The position numbers and the translations under genes were made by a program. Shown here piece after piece: positions 34,524 through 47,181 of a DNA stretch of 64,000 nt (within the stretch, counting starts at the first letter, position 1; every line of letters starts with the position of its first letter). The DNA lies in NCBI RefSeq assembly GCF_035222485.1, contig NW_026946672.1:1612001-1676000 (forward strand), read 5' to 3'. Source of the DNA: Podospora pseudoanserina. Taxonomy: Eukaryota; Ascomycota; Sordariomycetes; Sordariales; Podosporaceae. Under the pieces are notes generated by a model, which saw nothing but the letters and a program-made list of their open reading frames with translations, was not told the DNA's origin and did not search any database.

Positions 34524-37500
34524 CTAGCGCGAGTGGCTCTGGTAGGCTTCGGTGAGAACTTATCGCAATGTTAGTAAATATCAGAAATGCCGTGTTAATC
34601 ATGGAACTCACTATGCAGGATATTCATCTGGCCAGCCCGATCCTCGCAGGCAACTTGGAGACCACTGCCCTCGACAAAGTCAAGCACAACGCTGTTGGGA
34701 AGCTCCTGCAACTCAACATCGGGGGTATAAGGAGGCTTGAAGTCGGTGATGTGATACCGCTTGAGAAGACCCGCCGCCTTGTTCTTGGTGGGCAGCATGG
34801 CAGTGCCAGAAACAGCACTGAGAATCAAGAAGCCTTGGCTGTCAAGGCAAATGCTCCGGCGCTTCCACAAAAGATTGTCGGGGAACTGGACATTGACATC
34901 TCCCATGAAGGCAACAATGCTTGGCTGAGCTGGCGAGGCGGAAGGAGTAGCCGTGGTGGCCCTGGAGGCAGCAGCAACCTCGGCGGCATTCTCCTCCGTG
35001 ACAGTTGGGGAGATGGACGGGGGACCGGTCTTTCTGCTGTTGGGAACAAGAGTGTTGGAAAGGCGACGCATGAAACGGGACGTCCGGCTGCTCTTGCCCA
35101 GGTTGGGGCTAGCAGGGCTCTTCTTGATGCTCTCGGCATCAGAGTCAATCGAGGCTTCAGTCGTACGGACAGGGGAGAGCACGCCGTTCTGATCAATTGA
35201 AGAACGACGGCTGCCAATGCTCAGCCGACGCGCAAAGCCACCAGAAGGCGCAGTGTTCTGATGGCTTGAAGGAGGACGGGATGAGGATCTCGAGCCAGGG
35301 CTCATGGCTTGCCCAGGAGAGGGGGCAAGGTTGTCGGTAGAGGGGGACTTAGCACCCTTGATGAAGTCTTTGACCACGTTCAGCGAGGACCGTCTCCCAG
35401 CACGGGGCACGCCTTGGCCGTCATCTGCAACTGACTCACGATCGTTAGCCGCCGACTGGCTGCCCTTTGAGAGACGACGCTGCAGCAGGGATTGTTTCCT
35501 TTCAATCTGGGGTCCATGGTCCAGAGACATCCGGCTTGACAGAGCGCTGAGAGGCCTCGACTGAACCTCCAACGAAACCCGCTTTTGAAGGTCAACCATC
35601 AGCGGTGAATGCTGAAGATCGTGTGTGTTGTACTCTGCTGGGTCAAGCTTCTGCTCTGACAGTCTGGTCGGATCTCGCACGATGCGGGCAGTGACCTGAA
35701 CCGATTCCGGCTTGCCCCGTGGGGGGTTCCCACCTTCAAACATGGAGAGACGATTGACCACCGACCCGGACCTATCGCGCCTGATGATCGAAGCACCATC
35801 GGGTGATGACTCCACAGATCCGGGGGGGGAAGGTGTCGGTCTTCCACTCAACGAAGCCGTCCTATCGACCAAGGAAGGTGTCCGTGACGGAATTTTCCCA
35901 TCTTTTCGAACAGCGAAGAAAGTGGACGATGGACGCTCCTTGGCCACCACCGTTTCCACAGGGGCCCCTGCTTTCCCTGAAAGCTGCTGTAGTGCTTTGA
36001 TGCGCTCAGAGATACTCGAACCAATTTTGCCTGTCTTGGGCAGCACATCTGCCGCGGGCCGCGGAGCCTTTTGCAGATAGGCACTGGACGAGACAGATCG
36101 GGCAGAGCCTGGAACGGCCTCGTTGGGAGACAACATGGAGCTTCGAACGGGGTTCGAGACTGTCCTCGAAAACCTCGACACGGCATCCAAACCTCCGACG
36201 GTGTTTCTCTTAGAATTCGCATCGTTGAAGAATGGCGTGATGGGTGACTTGGAGACGGTAATGGGTGTGGCTTGTTGGACCGTGGCAGACTGCAGCTCAT
36301 CGATAAAACCATCGTTGTCGAACATGCTGATCACCGATTGCCGCTTGTCCGCTCCAGGCGCATCCAACCCCGTCTTGATGGGCTCAGGGACAGGTTTTGG
36401 TCTGGTGGCTTCTTCCGTTTCTGCGATTTGAGTATCCGCAACAGCCGGAACCGGTTGCGTTTCTCCCGCTCTTACGTTGGTGATATCTGACCCTATGTTG
36501 GATGGCTGTCCAACAGTAGCTGTGTCAATCTGGCTCTCCACGTTGGCGATAGGTTTGGCGTCTTGAGTGGAGAACTTGGAGAGCAGAAGTCGCGCTGGAG
36601 ATGTTTCTTCCTCGTTTTCGACCGCTCGTGCAGTCTCGGGACCAGTTGCTGAGGGCTCTTCCTTGACGGTTTCTGCAGAACCGGGACTACCTGCGTCTTC
36701 GTTGGAGACTCCGGCTGGGAAAGCCGCAACCGAGAACCGGGATACCGGTAAAGTCTGAACTGGAGGCTCCTGTGTCACCGTAGTGTTGGCGGATGCGGGC
36801 GCTCCGGCAGCGCTGTCATCTTTCAGAACGGCCGATGCGTCTTCCATGGGTGCAATGATGCTTGTTGCCTGACCATCCAGAGATAGAGCGTCCGGTTTTT
36901 GACCGTTGGTCTCGGTTTGCTGGATCTCCTTTTCAATGGGAGTTTCCTTGCCCTGGTCCTTACCGAGAATGGTTTCGTCTGTAGAATCCGAGAGAGACGA
37001 AGCCTGGGTTGAATCACCGATATCAGAAGAGGCCAGGGGCGATGGAGGGTGCGAGTCTGTCTGAGCATCGACAGAGCCCAAATCAGTCACGATTTCAATC
37101 TCAATGCCTGAATCGGCTTTGTCGATAACGGCAGCTTCCTCTCCCGCAGCTTCAGGTGAAGCGCTTTCCATTGTCACCTCCTGTGGAGTTTCGAGGTGGT
37201 TGTCGTCTGCCAGACCTGGAGTGGTGGGTGCCGGAGAAACATCGCCTGCAGACAGGCCCTCCGCGGATTGCGAGTTCATCATCTTTTTCTTTTCTCTCAG
37301 CTTCATAGCCTTCAAAAGCCGTGCTTTTTCGGGTGAGATCGTGTTCGGCTTGCTTGGTGGCGGGGCAAGTGTGGCCGTAGGCACTGGTGCTGGGGCGGAG
37401 GCCGGGATGTCGCTACTGGTCAATGGTCGAGCAGGATCGTCTTCGACAGGCTTGGTTGGCGCCAGATCTGGAAACGGATTCTCCGGCTCCTCCTTAATCG

Positions 37501-38612
37501 GCGATTCCAGGACGTCTTCGTCGTCGGCAGAACGACCTTTCTTGGAAACCTTGGACAGTGCCTTGACACTAGAAGGCATTGATGCCACAAGTTTGGCAGT
37601 CCCGCCTCCAGGAGTCTTGGGGCGCCCTGACGCCTCAGCTGAGGGCCTTGGACCGAGCCTTACTTTTGGTTTGGGGTAAGGATACGAGCTGCTAGGATAG
37701 AGGTCAAGCGAGGACATGCGCCTCCCCGCGTCATCGAACGACTGAGCCGGCGAAGAGGGCCTGTCAACACCCGTAAACTGAGGAGGATCTTGTCCGTCGG
37801 TGAATCTGGAAGCGTCGGGTATCGTGGCAAGATCTGCGTTGAGCTTCACCGGAGGCTGTACAACATATTGGCCCGGAGACCCAGGGCGATCGTGTTCCTG
37901 CACAGTCGATTGTCTTTTGCGATCTCGTTCCTCTTCCTCTTCTTCCTCGGCAATTTCCACCAATCGTCTTCGGCGCAACGAACTGGTAGAAGATGAAGTC
38001 GAACCCGAAGCAGCGTGGAGTGAGCAAGCAGCCGAGAGCTTGGTGTCCTTCAGTTCCTTCGCCTCGGTGATCTCAAACACTGTATCGTGGGGCGAGAAGC
38101 GGTCGCAAACAGAATCAAAGTGAACGGTCACCCGCGCTGTCGGTTGTCAATCTTCAGCTGCTTCAACAAAGACAAGGGAGTGCCCTAGGAAGGGCGGGGT
38201 GAAACAAACCTTGGACCAATCTGGAACAATCCTCAGGCAGGTATTTGATGATGACATTCCGACGCCTGTATCTCAGATATCCGTACAGCGGCGACTTGTC
38301 TGTATACTCTGCTATGTTGTTTCGAAGCTCGACAATCCCGCCGGTGCCCTGACCCAGAAGCTCAACTTCATCGCGGCTAGCATACTTGAGCAAGAACCTG
38401 GTGGTTTCAGCATAATGTTAGCAAGCAGTTCCCGGGTAGCTAAGGTAAGTTGGAGGTGTAGCTGGGGGCCAAGGGGCAAAAGTCATGACTGGGCGCAATA
38501 AGGATTTCAGGGATGCGGGTTGCTTTCAGGGAACATACCATCCCCCCGCCTCTGCAACGGCTGCTTCATATGCCTCCTTGACTCGCGGGTCGTCCAATCC
38601 ATTCAACGACAT
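34524..38612 (-). CDS. ADF-H domain scaffold protein with long disordered middle and PH-like C-terminus
   Basis: Four exons: 38612-38539, 38397-38210, 38136-34612 and 34558-34524, about 1273 aa. The N-terminal ~110 residues are an ADF-H (cofilin-like) domain: MSLNGLDDPRVKEAYEAAVA, then WFLLKYASRDEVELLGQGTGG, SPLYGYLRYRRRNVIIKYLP and VTVHFDSVCDRFSPHDTVFEI. A ~1000-residue Ser/Pro/Glu-rich region follows, with many short SP/TP sites. The last ~120 residues look like a compact beta-rich, PH-like domain (AFMGDVNVQFPDNLLWKRRS; PNSVVLDFVEGSGLQVACED). The final small exon gives the ending MNILH-ILTEAYQSHSR through donor GTGAGT and branch TACTAAC; without it the frame would stop at 34595. ADF-H domains bind actin, so a cortical actin or endocytic-patch adaptor is inferred; the architecture is fungal and not functionally named as far as I know. 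Confidence 0.8.
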
Positions 38613-41083
38613 CTCGGTATACCGCGCCTGTCGAAGGTGGCGCGCCTAGTCACCTCTACCTGCGACCAGAGGATGAAGCGGATGATTGTGGTTAAACTGG
38701 CTTCTCGCTGCCTCGACCGCGATGCCGGCGTGGTGCGGAAGATATAATCAAGAACAAATTCAGGGGTTGTAGGCAAGGCTGAACCGTTTTTATCGCACGT
38801 AGGTGAGCCGCGTCGTCTCCATGGGGTTGATTGGATATATCCGTCTCGAGGCGTTGTGGCAGCCCGGATGTAAGGCGCGCAAGATCATGGAACGGGATCT
38901 TGGATCGGCGCCAGCGTTGCAGCAGCAGATCAATCCAACAGTCGGCGGTTGCTTGGAAAGCAGCTTGTTTTTCTCTTAAAGAATGAATCAGACCACAAAA
39001 TCCGAGCAAACAGCAAATCTCTTCAACAGTCAAGTTGTCTCAATCTCGAATGGTGGAGCTCCGGGCTTGACCGTTGGCAACGACGTTAATTGGGTAATTG
39101 AGATCAGATGCACTTCCGTAACGTGGCTCCGTTGGGCATTCGTTCCAGTGGTCGCGTGTAGAATTTAGTTGGGTTGGGTAAAGTAGGTGGGAAAGAAAGA
39201 GAAGAGGCAATAACAGGACAAAAGAGAGCAATCAATAATTCAATCAAGAAAAAGAAGACGACGAAGTAACCGTAAGTAGAGAGAGAGAGAGAGAGAGTGT
39301 GTGTGTGTGTGTGTTCGACGAGGGGTGGCAGCAGCAGGACAGAGAACTGAAGCTGTGCCGTTGCTCTCTGCTTGGGATGCGCCTGCTTCGCAAACGAACT
39401 GGGAAAAGGGGGCTCGTCGCGAGAGAGAAAAAAAAAATGATCAAGTTAATTATGAGGGGATGCGATCAAAAGGAGGTTGAGAGGCGTCTGGCGTCTGGCT
39501 GCTTGCCGTCGCTCCGTCACGGCGCTCCTCCTGGTGAGATAATTTATCTGCCATTGGCCACTGAATGGGCGAGCAGCAAGGGTGGGGAGCGGGAGACGAG
39601 AATGGTCCCAGCACAGGGCATCGTGAGAGTGGGGATCTTGCAGAGGGGTCCAGGAACCGGGCCATGGTGTGAATTTCAGGGGTACCTTTCGGTCTTGGTC
39701 TCTCTCCTCACGCATAACATTTGTTAAAGAACATGGCGTGCTCAGGTAGCATTCTGGGGACAGTCAGGATAGTTAGCCTTCATGAGAGAGGTAAGGTACA
39801 CTGAGGAATAGTATGGGAATGGCGTCTTTGTAGCTTCAGAATACCATGTTCATCTCCCAAGACCAGGTGGGCTGTTGAAATTGGTGAATCTCTTCAACTT
39901 TCCCAAACTTCAGCTTCAGTCATTTTCTCCTGGAGCCCGAAGGAGGACCCCTGCAGGCCATGCCCAGCACACTTGACCCCTTTGGGAAACCCCCATCTTC
40001 CGTTTCAACGGCGCTAAGTTTCGCCTTGGATTCCACTCCAGTTTGATGTCGAAGGCGACCCGAATTCTAGAAACAGAGGGGCGATGCTGTACAGAGAAGT
40101 AGTTGTCGCTAATTCATCACTGAGAACAAGCACATCACCAACCAAGTCTGACTGCATCGGAACCACATACCATGGGCATCTCGTCCTTCCTAACAGAGGA
40201 CGTTGTGGAGTCGGGGATGAAACGTGGTGACAGCTGTGCCATGTGCAGACGTTTTTAACACCCGGGGAATTTTGTCCCACCACAACCACCACCCAACAGC
40301 GCGGTATGCACCCACGTTGCATCGTTCGAGAACCTTGGTGTAAACCACAGACACGCTTTGACCTTTTGTGACCGAGATACAGCCCCAGTTCTTTCTTCCA
40401 TTCGCCAGCATTATCGTCTTAACTCCTCGCATCTTTAATGTTGCAGCCACGAGGGTCCGTGCGTCTCGATATCAAGACCAATCATCATGAAGTCGTGGAA
40501 GAAGGACGGCAGGACACTTGAACGTCGTCTGATGGCCAAGATAAACAATTGGGATTGTTTCGACGGGAGATCTTCCCATGGGATTATTGTCACACTTGAT
40601 TCTGCGGTCGAAGACACAGCCGATCTCTGTGCAGCCTACTATCAGAACGTCAGTTTCACGACTTTATACTTTAACTCTACCAACCCTATTCACGGCATGC
40701 TATATACGCATAGAGTAAAGAACTAACCGTTGTTCAGAGATCATATCTATCCATTCCTCCCGTGGTCTGGGTCTGTCATATTTCAAGATCCAAGCTATTT
40801 GGTTGGCATGGTGTGAATTTAAGCATGTAAGGTACGGTACTTAAGTAAAACCTCACTGCTGTAGCTGCTTGCGGCAACAAAGAAAGCGGAGCAAAAGGGG
40901 GAGGTTTATCCACACCAAAACTGCTCCCATGACCAAGTATCACAAGAACAAAGAACTCATCACGGAGCCGAGCGTGCCATGGAAACTACTAGTCATTATG
41001 TCCTGAACAAATATACTCATGCATGAACAACCTCAGGTCAACAAGCCACTATGACAGCTCACCTCTTCATCCCACTCCTCACC
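38613..41083. other. Intergenic, divergent promoters of the ADF-H and MYND genes
   Basis: About 2.5 kb. It includes a (GA)n(GT)n microsatellite and several short open frames (for example 40487-40726) that I cannot assign. No RNA gene seen. Confidence 0.45.
39278..39314. repeat. (GA)n(GT)n compound microsatellite
   Basis: About 20 bases of GA repeat run directly into about 18 bases of GT repeat. Read directly from the sequence. Confidence 0.9.
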
Positions 41084-42028
41084 ATGTCCTCCCCCACCCC
41101 CTATTGCAACACCTGTAAAAGATCACCCCCAGAAGTAATCCTCCTCCCCTGCATCAACAGCTCCCAAACAACCTACTGCTCCCGCCTCTGCGAAGACGCA
41201 GACCTAGCCACCCACCAAACCGAATGTGACCAACCACCCTCCCCTCTATCACCCCTACACCATCACCACCACCAAGATCTACCCTCCATCCCAGAAGAAG
41301 GAAACCCCTTCATCCCCTCCCACCACCTCCCCCTCCGCATAGGAACCCCTCACACCCGCCTCCTAACTAACAAATACCTCCACAACCTGCCCCAATAAGA
41401 CGTCTTCACCATCCTAATAGACGCCTACCGCCTCCACCTCCACGAACAGTTCAAATACGGCGGCCCCGACAATAATACACCAAAAAAACCTCCCCACCAC
41501 AACACATCTCAACCACCCGGCTCAGATAACACCACGCTCATCACCCACTTCATCACCCTCGCCTCCTGCCGTCTAAAGCCCAACCACCTCCTCCCACCCT
41601 GGTGGTCACCAACCAGCCTCAGCACCCTCCTCGACCTGGCCTCCGGTAACCTAACCACCTCCACCACCGCCCTCCTCCCCGACCTCCCTCCAGAAACAAA
41701 GGATTGGCTCAACCTCACCACCCGCCCAGCAATGTCGAAAGAGGTGCTTCGTTCTCACTACTATTATTCTCATAGTCAAAACTATCATCAACATGAAGCC
41801 GAAAATGACAACATCCAGTACGTCAGCAAACCGCCGGGCAGAAACAAACCGAATAGTATCAAAAGGGGCGACTTCATCCTCCAGCTCCGCTACCTCGCCC
41901 AGGTCATCTACGGCTGCCCAACCACAGCCGGCATCCCCTTCAAACCCACTATTGCCCTGCTGGCAGAAATCGAAAAGAGAAAAGGCTGGGTGGAAGAGAC
42001 GCGGTTTTGGGAGTACTTACGGTCTTGA
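41084..42028 (+). pseudogene. MYND zinc-finger gene interrupted by one in-frame stop
   Basis: An N-terminal MYND finger is clear: YCNTCKRSP...LLPC...TYCSRLCEDADLATHQTEC, with the Cys/His spacing of the family. The frame ends at TAA 41396-41398, but the same frame then continues open for 209 codons with typical family sequence: DVFTILIDAYRLHLHEQF, then LLPPWWS, then QLRYLAQVIYGCP, ending at 42028. In related fungal MYND proteins this position reads approximately 'LHDRPEKDVYKLLIDCYRMR', so the stop sits where a Lys is usual. No intron with good signals removes the stop. Read literally the product is a 104-aa finger-only fragment; the simplest view is a recent nonsense mutation or a sequencing error, with readthrough less likely. 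MYND proteins of this kind are presumed protein-interaction factors. Confidence 0.7.
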
Positions 42029-42515
42029 GGTCTTTGACCATATCATGACCTAGGACATGACATTACAAATGCCCCTGCCGTGTAAATCTGTCCGAATTCA
42101 AAAAAACTGAACACAGCTCAACAGCTCTATCACACCCAAGAGTAAAAAACAGCTTTAGCAATCACACCTTCACAAGGGTCACCCAAACGGCACACACATA
42201 ATATGTTCATACCTAACAAAACGAAGCACATCCCCCCCTTCATCATCTACATGCCTTCCGTTTTCGCTAAGATTATCAAAAAACATAAAAACATTCGCGT
42301 CTTCCCTCCCCCATCCCAAAAGCCCATTTTCTTTGCTTCAATAACAACCCTTCATGTGTCTTCTACCCTCTCAAATCCCCATCACGGCTCTCGTGTGGCC
42401 CCATTACACTTTCAGCCATGCAACTTCCTTCACCCTTCAGCTCCATCCGATCACTTCTTCACCTCTCAAAAACACCCCTCCTCTGTGGATGCCACCACCG
42501 CCGTCGGGTATTCTC
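42029..42515. other. Intergenic between convergent MYND and PP2C genes
   Basis: About 490 bp of A/C-rich sequence; presumably two 3' UTRs. Nothing else seen. Confidence 0.5.
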
Positions 42516-44400
42516 CTAAGACTTGACCAGCGGCGGGTTAGAACCCACCGCCGGTTCGGCCAACGGCGGTGCCGGCTCCGTCAAATCCGGGACCTCAACA
42601 TCTGATCGAGTCCCATCAACAACCACCGCATCCTTCGTGCCGTTACCCTCCACCGAGTTCACCACAGCCTGACTCGACTCCTCCTCAACAGAACCCTCAA
42701 CTGCCGTCGGTGTAAAGTCCGCTTCCGCTTCTAGTTTAGCAGGGTCACGGCCGTGTCCAAAATTACTGGCCGAGATACCAACCGCGGGCGTGTTTCCTTC
42801 AGCAATCTTGGCTTTCGTCTCATTGATAATCTTTTCTGCCTCGCTGAGCTTGCCCGAGGCAGACGCACTGTCCCCCTCGACGCCAATCTCCTTGCTGGAC
42901 TGCTGGTCGAGAGTACCCTGCTTGTCAAAGCGAACGATCATACAAGAGAGGTTGTCAGTACTGAAGCGAGCAAGAGCGTGGTCAACAAGCTGTTTCGCTG
43001 CCGCGCCGGGGTCCATCGTGTTGCGGACAAGGTCGACAGCCTCTTGATCTGAGGCAACGTCCCACAACTGCAGGATATACGTTAGCATACATGGTACTTG
43101 TAGGGCAGGATTAGACCTATAAACATACCCCATCACAAGCAATAATGATAAACTCATCTTCATTTGGCTGCAAAACAGTCTCCGTAGTGTACGGGTGCCC
43201 TGTCACCAACTCCTTCATGTATGTGTCGCCCAACGCCCGAGTGACAGCAAGGACACCGTTCACGCGGTTGTTCAATATGAGGCCACCTGCTGCCGAGATG
43301 CGCTTGCCCTCATGCTCATCACTGCCCTTGTGATCATAGGATAGCCGCATAGCCTTGCCCGCCCGACAGAGAACGATACGGGCGTCGCCGACGTTGGCGG
43401 TATAGAGAACACGCTGCCTCTTGGAAGCATCTTTTAGCCTTGCATGCGCAGCTTCAGGGGCCGCTAATGACGGGGCGCTCTCCCCAGTCTTCGCCTCCTC
43501 CGCGGCCTTTGCCAACGCAGGTGCAATGGCCTGAGAACCAGTCACCGAGGCGTTGCTCGGGACCCGGTCTTCCCAACGAAGCACAGCGATGGCGGCGGTA
43601 CAACCGCTGTTCTTGACTGGCAAGTTTGCCAGCTGCTGATCAACAGCAGTGAATGTTTGGTCGAGCAGCTCGGGTATCGGCGAGTTTGGATTCTTTTTGA
43701 TGATGTCTTCGAGGATAAGATGAAGCTTCTTTCCGCACCAGTCGGCAGCAAACGTGCCGGCATGCCCGTCGAAAATCGCAAAGTACCCATTGTCCGTCTC
43801 TACCATGTCGCTGCCACCAGCCTCATCGGCATCGCCTGAAGACTTTGACGACTTGGAATCTGTACCGAGAGCCGGGGCTGGCGTACAGAGAAAGTTGTAC
43901 AGGAATGCATGGGTGTCCTCCATCGTCCGCCTGCATCTCTTGTTGCGATCCTCCCAAACACCGACTTTGAAGGTAGATCGAGGGCCGGGGAGCGACGAGC
44001 CGGCGGCGTTGTTGTGCTGGCCCTGGGGCACGGCGAGTGCTTGATCTTTCTTGCCTAACTCTTCTAGAAGAGCCTGGTCCGTATTCTTAGAGTTAGCACC
44101 CGCATCGCTGTTGCTGCCCTTCCCAGACTGAGTGAAGAGAGTATTCTTCGCCTGGGCTATGAGGTTGCTGGCTTTGGCGCTCACCCCGCTGCTCCGGCGC
44201 TTCTTCTGCTCAGCCGAGCTGCCCGCGCTGGGAGGACTGCCATTGCCACTCCGCCTCTCGCCGCTCGCAGCCTGTTCGGTGGATTTGGTAGGCGATGGTG
44301 TAGCGCGGCCGGCGTCGTCCTTGTCCGGGGAAGGAGACTTGCTGCCAGCCTTACTGCTCGAGTCCGCGATGCCGCTGTCTGACTTGGAACTGCCAAACAT
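42516..44400 (-). CDS. ptc1: PP2C-type Ser/Thr phosphatase, PTC1-like
   Basis: Two exons (44400-43129 and 43067-42516) encode 607 aa. The intron falls inside the conserved ACDGLWDV motif and joins ACDG to LWDV in frame. Residues 1-143 are Ser/Lys-rich. The PP2C catalytic domain (about 144-460) shows the metal-binding motifs [17 protein letters not shown] (211-215), [43 protein letters not shown] and [11 protein letters not shown] ~140 aa acidic, Ala/Glu-rich tail follows. PTC1-type phosphatases dephosphorylate MAP kinases of the osmotic and cell-integrity pathways; the assignment to PTC1 rather than another PP2C is by overall motif feel. The frame is open upstream of the chosen ATG, but that sequence is His/Pro/Ser low-complexity and probably 5' UTR. 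Confidence 0.88.
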
Positions 44401-45602
44401 CCTCAGCAGGCCTCCCTGGGAGAGACTGCGTAATTTGCTGCCTGCCAGATTGGATGTTTTAACGAAATAGGGGGCTTGAAAGGAGATGGCCCCAGACGTA
44501 ATCGAGGGATTCAACCGGGAGCAGCGGAACTCGGTGCGCTTCGGTGTATGGACTTGGAAATAGGCGCTTGCGTGGCGGTGGTGGTGAAGATGTGCGAGTT
44601 GATCCAATGGGCCACGAGGTGAGACAGGATGGCAGTGATGGGCAAGAAGACAGGAGGGACAGGAAGATCGTTGGTGGGTTGGTGCCTGGGTTGTCTGAGG
44701 GGTCTTGTGATGGGAGGTGTCCTGGGATGATGTAATGGCCGCCCAAAGCTGCGGCGGCTGTTCTGGGTAGGTGCAGATGGCAAGGACTGCGGGAGTTGTG
44801 GGAAAGTGTGGAATCAGTTGGAGACGATGAGAGAATACGGTACGGTATGGTACGGTATGATGCTGTGTCTGACAGCGGGTCAACTCTCAGGAGGCCAGGC
44901 CGGTGTCGATCTGCCCGGCTGTGAGGCTTTGTCACGCCTGTCTCTGTGGCCCGTGGTTGTGTCGGTGGGTGTTGCTTGCAGGCGTAGCTGGGCGTCAGCG
45001 GCACGAAAGTGGGGTGATGAGAATCGATAGGCTGGGCACTAACGACCCTTGTCTCACAAGGTTGCCAAGATGTCAGGGTTGTTGGACAAGGCAGCCCGTG
45101 AGGTTCTTGGGCTACTTTGATGTTTTGACGATGTTCAGGTATAGGTAGGCAATAGGTGATGGTAGCAGAAGCTGTCAAATGTGTCTTCAAGGCTGTTTTC
45201 AATCATTGCAATTAGAAGCAGTGGTGGGGTGTACGCTGATGTAATGTTACATGCACCCCAGATGAGCGTGAACAAAGAACCGAGCTCTTGGGGACACCCA
45301 TAGTAAACCCATAGATCATTTAAACTACCACTTCATAGTCCTGCTCCCAAAAATGTACATGCCTACACTTGTCATAAATCATCCGCCGCTTGGAAAGAAT
45401 ACCAGTGCGCCTTCCAGGTTGTTTAACAGAAAAGCAGAAACAGACGAGCCGGAGGAGGGTTTATATCATCCCCAGCCCCCATTAACGGCCTTGTAAACTT
45501 GGTGACTGCCCATAGAAAGCCGAACAGTTTCAAGTAGCACTCCAACTCCGTAAGAACCTAAACCCACAAGCCATAACCGGATACAACACCACGCCTCCGC
45601 AA
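44401..45602. other. Upstream region of PP2C gene
   Basis: About 1.2 kb between two minus-strand genes. It includes a short pentamer repeat (TACGG/TATGG units) near 44837-44861. Likely PP2C promoter/leader and VPS2 3' UTR. Confidence 0.45.
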
Positions 45603-46398
45603 TCATCGTCTGAGACTGTCCAGCCGGGCTTGTAGGTCGTCGTCCCCGGGATCTGCTCCGCCGCCTTCTCCTCCAACCGCCTGCGCAATCTTGGTCTCCG
45701 GCACGGATTGGGACTGGAGACCTGAAGGTGTTTCGCCGAGCTATAATTTGAATTCAATCAGCACGCCAGAAGAAAAGTCTTGGCAGCCACTGGTACTTAC
45801 TGCCTGGCTCAAGTCTACACCAATCTCCTCCAAGACCTGTTCCACAATCTCATCACCCTCCTCTTCAGCACCAACGTCCATGGCGTCATCAATAGCATCG
45901 TCCATCATCTCTTGCCTTTGCTCCATGATGTCGTTCTCCCGCTCAAACTCCATGGCGATTCGCTGTAGAGAGGGAAGGTTCATAGTACGGTTCATGCTCC
46001 CAAGTGCCATCGTAGCACCCTTCATCGCCTGCATCATCTGCTCGTTCGTGCGGTAGGTCTGGAGGCGGAGGGAGATCTTTTGCAGCTGGCTCTTCATGCC
46101 GTAGAACTTGTCAATGTATCGTCTGGTGCGAACCAAATCCTTTGCTTGAATCTTGCAAGCACCCATCTGGCCCTTCTGGGCGCTCTGGCGAATCTGGGCG
46201 ACGAGAGCCTTCTCCTGCTTCTCCAGCTTGACGCGCTGCTGGTCCAATTCCCTGATCGCCTTGTCGAGGAGTCGCTGGTTCTTGCGCAGACGCTCGGCCG
46301 GCGTCATGCGCTTGCCGAAAGCCCATTCTAGGATCTTGAGATGGTCAGTCCTGACTATGCTGAGGTGTAGTGGGGCGGTGCGGGAGACTCACATTCAT
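45603..46398 (-). CDS. vps2: ESCRT-III subunit VPS2 / CHMP2
   Basis: Three exons (46398-46393, 46334-45801, 45740-45603) encode 225 aa, the usual size. The first exon contributes only Met-Asn. The product starts MNILEWAFGKRMTPAERLRK, matching the membrane-binding amphipathic start and basic helix of Vps2. It continues with the ESCRT-III helical core (QQRVKLEKQEKALVAQIRQS; SLQRIAMEFERENDIMEQRQ), an acidic helix, and ends in an MIT-interacting motif (DLQARLDSLRR), which recruits the Vps4 ATPase. It polymerises with Vps24/Snf7 on endosomes to drive multivesicular-body sorting and membrane scission. Head-to-head with fzo1, with about 780 bp between starts. Confidence 0.95.
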
Positions 46399-47181
46399 CT
46401 TGCCGGCTGTGATTCTCGAATGTGTGCAGAATTAGGTGTTGAGGGACGAAATGCCGGCAGACCTGCTGGGCCGAGGACGTGTGTAGTTGAGTCAATGAAG
46501 AAACCAAGAGCAGGCTGCGCCGAAGTTGGTGGTGGTCTTGGTTGTCTTGGAGATGCGCTATCAGTCAAGGCAACGGCCTGTAATCCAGCCGCGGACGCGC
46601 AAGCCACTCTGAGGTTTTGAGCCACACCACGCTAAACACGGACGCTGACAGCTTACAGGGAAGCAAACCCACAGTGACCTCATCCAAACCCAGCTTTTGC
46701 CCCACAAATTGCATGCGTTCATGACCCCAGGACAAGGTCATGGGAGTCTGTATCTCAAGAGGGAATGCAAGGGGGGCTCATTTTGGTCAGAATATAGGAT
46801 AGTGAATACTGTTAGAGTATATATAGCTTATTTCTGCTCTTCAGACCCTTTGTTCACCTGTTAGCCCGCGCGGGGCAGTATCATGATCTCAAAGTATAGA
46901 GCTCCGTATGGAAGTAACGCCCTATCGGTGCTATCAGAAAATGGAATGTTCGGAAGGGCAACAGCCAATCAGAATGTGCCTTTCCTTGCGACGAACGGGA
47001 GATTTGCCGCTCCGCTAAAAATCATGCGGACGATGGGGAGCCATGATGAAAAACGTCAACCGAACAATTGCCCGACCTGCCATAGCCTACGGAAGTACCC
47101 AAACCTTCGTTATGAATTTTGACTAGACTGTCCTGCACTCCCTCTCCCCTCCACCCTCCCGATACGTGGCACGCTGTCACC
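46399..47181. promoter_or_regulatory. Divergent upstream region of vps2 and fzo1
   Basis: About 780 bp between start codons. No gene recognised; the two promoters must lie here. Confidence 0.4.

Noticed and set aside
40435-40726. Overlapping short open frames on both strands near 40.5 kb
   Set aside because: Neither strand yields a recognisable protein and both are under 80 codons.
44401-44883. N-terminal extension of the PP2C frame upstream of 44400
   Set aside because: Open but His/Pro/Ser/Thr low-complexity with no conserved element; more likely 5' UTR.
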